DNA of 64,000 nt from an uncultured Pelagibacteraceae bacterium (GTDB lineage: Bacteria > Pseudomonadota > Alphaproteobacteria > Pelagibacterales > Pelagibacteraceae), in NCBI GenBank assembly GCA_902578775.1, contig CACHEF010000004.1, positions 1-64,000 on the forward strand, read 5' to 3'. This document shows, piece after piece, positions 60,228-64,000 of the stretch; position 1 is the first letter of the stretch, and the number at the start of each line of letters is the position of its first letter. Under the pieces are notes generated by a model. The model saw only the letters and a list, made by a program, of their open reading frames with translations. It made no database searches and had not been told where the DNA came from. The translations under genes and the position numbers were made by a program.

Positions 60228-61028
60228 TTATAGTATATATTTTTTATATTTTTTTTTATTATCTAACAAAAATTTTGGGAAGTCTTTGTTTAATTTAACT
60301 TTTTTATATACGTGGCCACGTTCGAATAAATCTTTTTTATTTTTTATTTTTTTATCAATAATTTTTTGTGAACTAAATCTTTCTCCAGAAAATTCCGAAT
60401 GAGCAAAGGTTTTTAATTTTAGTGAAATCGTTTTTGAATTCATAATATTGTTAAAATGCCACCCACCATTATTTATAATTTCAATATCTTTTTCAATTCT
60501 AAATTTAAAAAATTTTTTTAAATTTTTCGATAAAATTTTTTGTCTCATATAATCAATTGATTTAAGATCTTTTTTTTTTGCAACTCGAGTACCTTCCCAT
60601 GGAGATTCGTATTTATTAAAAAGATTAAATTTATAATTAAAAAAATCTTGAAAAAAAATTCCATATTTTTTTTTTAATTTAAAATTTTTTAATTTTTCTG
60701 GTCTTATGATTTCATCAGGGTCTGAAAAAAAAATATAGTCATCTGCAGAGGCAAATTTTAATTTTTTTAAAAGATAGTCTCGTTGAATTGCTTGGTTCTT
60801 CCACCTATCATTTTTTTTTGGAAATGGAGATTTCATAAGGATATAAGTAATTTTTTTTTTGTCATATTTTGACTTCCAAATAAAATTTTTTTTCTTTTTC
60901 TTCCCGGCATGATCATATAATGACTCACAAATTACAAAATGATCCACATAATCATTTAATATATTATACCTTAACTCAAACATTAAATTGTTATCAAAAA
61001 AAGTTATACAATCAAAAATTTTTGCCAT
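60228..61028 (-). CDS. GT17-family glycosyltransferase (MGAT3-like)
   Basis: MAKIFDCITFFDNNLMFELRYNILNDYVDHFVICES, DDYIFFSDPDEIIRPE. Confidence 0.87.
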   Translation of the reverse strand: MAKIFDCITFFDNNLMFELRYNILNDYVDHFVICESLYDHAGKKKKKNFIWKSKYDKKKITYILMKSPFPKKNDRWKNQAIQRDYLLKKLKFASADDYIFFSDPDEIIRPEKLKNFKLKKKYGIFFQDFFNYKFNLFNKYESPWEGTRVAKKKDLKSIDYMRQKILSKNLKKFFKFRIEKDIEIINNGGWHFNNIMNSKTISLKLKTFAHSEFSGERFSSQKIIDKKIKNKKDLFERGHVYKKVKLNKDFPKFLLDNKKKYKKYIL

Positions 61029-61036
61029 CGATTTTT

Positions 61037-62845
61037 TTAAGTATCCTTATTTATTTTAAGAACACCAATAAATGCTTCCTGGGGAATTTCTACACGCCCA
61101 AATTGTTTAGATCTAGCTTTACCTTTTTTTTGTTTTTCTAATAGTTTTCTTTTTCTATCAGTGGCCCCACCACCATGAATCTTGGTTAACACATCTTTTT
61201 TAAACCCCTTTATTGTTTCTCTTGCAATTATTTTTCCACCAATTGCAGCCTGAACTGGTATCATAAAATTATGTCTTGGAATAAGATCTTTTAATTTTTC
61301 ACAAACTTCTCTTCCAGTTCTTTGCGCAAAATCTTTGTGTATCATCATTGCCAATGCATCAACTGGTTCATTATTAACTAAAATTCCTAATTTTACTAAA
61401 TCACCTTCTTTATATTCTGCAATCTCATAATCAAAGCTTGCATATCCACTTGTCATAGATTTAATTTTATCATTAAAATCAAAAACAACCTCGTTTAGGG
61501 GTAATGCATAATTTAAAACAGCTCTATTTCCAGAATATGTTAAATTTATCTGAATACCCCTTTTATCTTGGCAAAGCTTAATTATTGAGCCTAAATATTG
61601 ATCTGGTGTAATCACCGTAGCTTTTATCCAAGGCTCTTCAATTGTTTTAATTAAAGTTGAATCTGGCAAACTTGAAGGGTTCTGAAGATCGATACTTTTT
61701 CCATTATTTAAATTCACTTTATAAACAACACCTGGAGTTGTTGTTAACAAGTTGACATCAAATTCCCTTTCTAATCTCTCTGTAACAATTTCAAGATGAA
61801 GAAGCCCTAAAAATCCACATCGGAAACCCAATCCTAGAGCAGAGGAAGACTCTGCCTCGAATGAAAAACTTGCATCATTTAATTGTAATTTTGCTAAACC
61901 ATCTTTTAATTTTTGGTATTCAGAACTGTCGACAGGGAATAATCCACAAAATACTACTGGTTTGCTCGGTTTAAAACCAGGAAGAGCTTCTGCGTTAGAT
62001 TTTGTTGCATCACAAATTGTATCACCAACTTTGGTTTCAGATAAAACTTTTATTCCTGTCGTAATAAAACCAATCTCACCTGAATTTAATTCATTAATAT
62101 CTTTAGTCTTTGGAGTGAATACACCTACTTTTTCAACTATATAATCTTGATTTGTTGAAAGCATTTTGATCTTCATATTTTTTTTTAATGTCCCATTAAT
62201 TACCCTTACTAAAATTACAACCCCAAGATAAGTATCATACCAGCTATCGACTAAAAGACATTTAAGATCATCTAATGGTTGTCCTTTTGGCCCAGGCAAT
62301 ATAGTAACAATTTTTTCTAATATATCTTCAATACCTTCACCTGTTTTTCCTGAGCATGGAACAGCATTATCAGTTTCTATACCAATCACATCCTCAATTT
62401 GTTTTTTTGTTCGGTCGAGATCTGAGGCTGGTAAATCTATTTTATTTAACACTGGAATTATTTCATGATTTATATCTAAGGCTTGATAAACATTTGCAAG
62501 CGTTTGAGCTTCAACACCTTGTGTACTATCTACAATTAAAATAGATCCTTCACATGCATACAATGATCGACTTACCTCATAACTAAAATCAACATGTCCA
62601 GGAGTATCTATTATATTTAGAATATAATTTTTTCCATCTTTTGATTTATAATTTAATTTAACTGTTTGAGCCTTAATAGTAATTCCTCTTTCCCGCTCAA
62701 TATCCATAGAATCTAAAACTTGAGCTTTCATTTCTCTTTCTGTTAATCCACCACATCTGTGAATAATTCTGTCAGCGATAGTTGACTTACCGTGGTCAAT
62801 ATGGGCTATAATTGCAAAATTTCTTATATGATCAATAGTGCTCAT
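61037..62845 (-). CDS. lepA: Elongation factor 4
   Basis: [31 protein letters not shown]-terminal [34 protein letters not shown]. Confidence 0.97.
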   Translation of the reverse strand: MSTIDHIRNFAIIAHIDHGKSTIADRIIHRCGGLTEREMKAQVLDSMDIERERGITIKAQTVKLNYKSKDGKNYILNIIDTPGHVDFSYEVSRSLYACEGSILIVDSTQGVEAQTLANVYQALDINHEIIPVLNKIDLPASDLDRTKKQIEDVIGIETDNAVPCSGKTGEGIEDILEKIVTILPGPKGQPLDDLKCLLVDSWYDTYLGVVILVRVINGTLKKNMKIKMLSTNQDYIVEKVGVFTPKTKDINELNSGEIGFITTGIKVLSETKVGDTICDATKSNAEALPGFKPSKPVVFCGLFPVDSSEYQKLKDGLAKLQLNDASFSFEAESSSALGLGFRCGFLGLLHLEIVTERLEREFDVNLLTTTPGVVYKVNLNNGKSIDLQNPSSLPDSTLIKTIEEPWIKATVITPDQYLGSIIKLCQDKRGIQINLTYSGNRAVLNYALPLNEVVFDFNDKIKSMTSGYASFDYEIAEYKEGDLVKLGILVNNEPVDALAMMIHKDFAQRTGREVCEKLKDLIPRHNFMIPVQAAIGGKIIARETIKGFKKDVLTKIHGGGATDRKRKLLEKQKKGKARSKQFGRVEIPQEAFIGVLKINKDT

Positions 62846-62850
62846 CGTTT

Positions 62851-64000
62851 CTATGATCTTATTCTAGCACCTGTTTTATTTTCAACTGTTTTGATGATTA
62901 AATTATTAATATTCTCTAAATCATTTTCATTTAAAGTTTTTTCAGATGACTGAATTGTTACACTTATTGCAATTGATTTTTGATTTTCAGGTATGTTTTC
63001 TCCTATATAAACATCAAAAATCTTAATGTTGCTAATTAAATCTTTATCTACATTTGAAATAACGCTTATTAAATCTTGAGCTTTTACATCTTTGTTTACT
63101 ATAAAAGCAAAATCTCTTTCAGATTTTTGAAAATCTGACACGATAAATTTTGGCTTTCGATCATTCAGTGTTTTTTTAGGAAGCTTTAAATTATCTATAA
63201 AAATTTCGAAACCCACTAATGACTCAGATTTTATATCCAGTTTTTTTATTATATTTGGATGAATTTCTCCAAAATAAGCAGCTACTTTTTCTTTTTCATT
63301 ATTTAAAAATAATCTGCCTGATTTACCGGGGTGATAATAATTTGGTGTCTCATTATCTATGACAAATTTATCAGAATTATACCCAGCCTCAACTAAAGTT
63401 TGAACTACGTCTCTTTTAACATCAAAAATATCAACATTTCTCTCTTTGTTAATCCAAGATAATCTATTTTTTTTACCTGCTGATAAACCACACACAACAG
63501 TGGTTTGATCACCTGGTTTAGAGCCTCTGAAAATAGGACCTATTTCAAATATTGATAAATCTTTAAAACCTCGATCTAGATTTTTACCAATATACATGAC
63601 TAAATTTGAGAATATTGAGTTTCTTAAAACTCCTAATTCAGAACTTATAGGATTTACAATCTTAATTTCTTTATTACTACCTATAAAGTAATCGTTGAAA
63701 TTCGAGTCTGTGAATGACCATGTGATTGCCTCCATGTAACCTTTTGATGCAATTGCTCTTTGTAAGAAATGAAATAATTTTTGAGTTTGAGTTAAAGTAG
63801 ATTTAGTTCTTTCTTTAATTGGATCAATGATATTAATTTTTTCATAACCTTTTATTCTTACTAGCTCTTCTACAATATCTATTGCTTGTAAAATGTCAGG
63901 TCTCCAGGATGGGGCTGTTAATTTTAAATGTTTTTTTTCTTTTTTATATTTAAAACCTAGATTTTCTAAAATTTTAGTCATCTCATTAATTGTTATTTTA
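62851..64000 (-). CDS. pheT: Phenylalanyl-tRNA synthetase subunit beta, partial
   Basis: B5 domain ([26 protein letters not shown]) and C-terminal ferredoxin-fold anticodon-binding domain. Frame remains open beyond 63981 (..[10 protein letters not shown]). Confidence 0.94.
   Translation of the reverse strand, partial: KITINEMTKILENLGFKYKKEKKHLKLTAPSWRPDILQAIDIVEELVRIKGYEKINIIDPIKERTKSTLTQTQKLFHFLQRAIASKGYMEAITWSFTDSNFNDYFIGSNKEIKIVNPISSELGVLRNSIFSNLVMYIGKNLDRGFKDLSIFEIGPIFRGSKPGDQTTVVCGLSAGKKNRLSWINKERNVDIFDVKRDVVQTLVEAGYNSDKFVIDNETPNYYHPGKSGRLFLNNEKEKVAAYFGEIHPNIIKKLDIKSESLVGFEIFIDNLKLPKKTLNDRKPKFIVSDFQKSERDFAFIVNKDVKAQDLISVISNVDKDLISNIKIFDVYIGENIPENQKSIAISVTIQSSEKTLNENDLENINNLIIKTVENKTGARIRS

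Overview
AT-rich, very tightly packed alphaproteobacterial chromosome segment. Gene content, synteny and composition fit a SAR11 / Pelagibacterales-type streamlined genome (inferred, no search was run). Most of the window is core metabolism and information processing: secA, accA/accD, malate synthase G, recR-ybaB-dnaX, ffs, pheA, kdsB, argFD, gcrA, kdsD-lptC-like-lptB, aroA, rpsA-ihfB-pyrF-trpFBA-accD-folC, trxA, an sbcB/PD-(D/E)XK nuclease/rmuC cluster, hisGZS/hisD, cspA, infA, murA, dcd, rpmH-rnpA-yidD-yidC-argB, dapDE, an HDAC-like plus SET-domain pair, truA-fmt-def, aroKB, bolA, a J-domain gene, cobST, a RegB-like kinase, gyrB, lepA and pheT. Four tRNAs (His, Phe, Thr, Ser) and a 4.5S SRP RNA were read by hand. 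The most interesting signals are: (1) tRNA-His and tRNA-Phe with apparently covarying replacement of the G18-U55 elbow pair by A18-G55, and a third tRNA (Thr) with an altered 54/58 pair; (2) a 33-codon ORF ending ...HSHFHAG*, overlapping a hairpin, upstream of tRNA-His-hisS-hisZ-hisG (candidate His attenuator); (3) tRNA-His ending 4 nt before the hisS ATG with the only SD-like AAGG inside its acceptor stem; (4) an HDAC-like deacetylase next to a SET-domain methyltransferase; (5) an MGME1-like nuclease between rmuC and sbcB; (6) orphan cobST; (7) a candidate structured rpsA leader; (8) all ten convergent junctions with zero or negative spacing. No CRISPR arrays, rRNA operon, transposases or prophage were seen.
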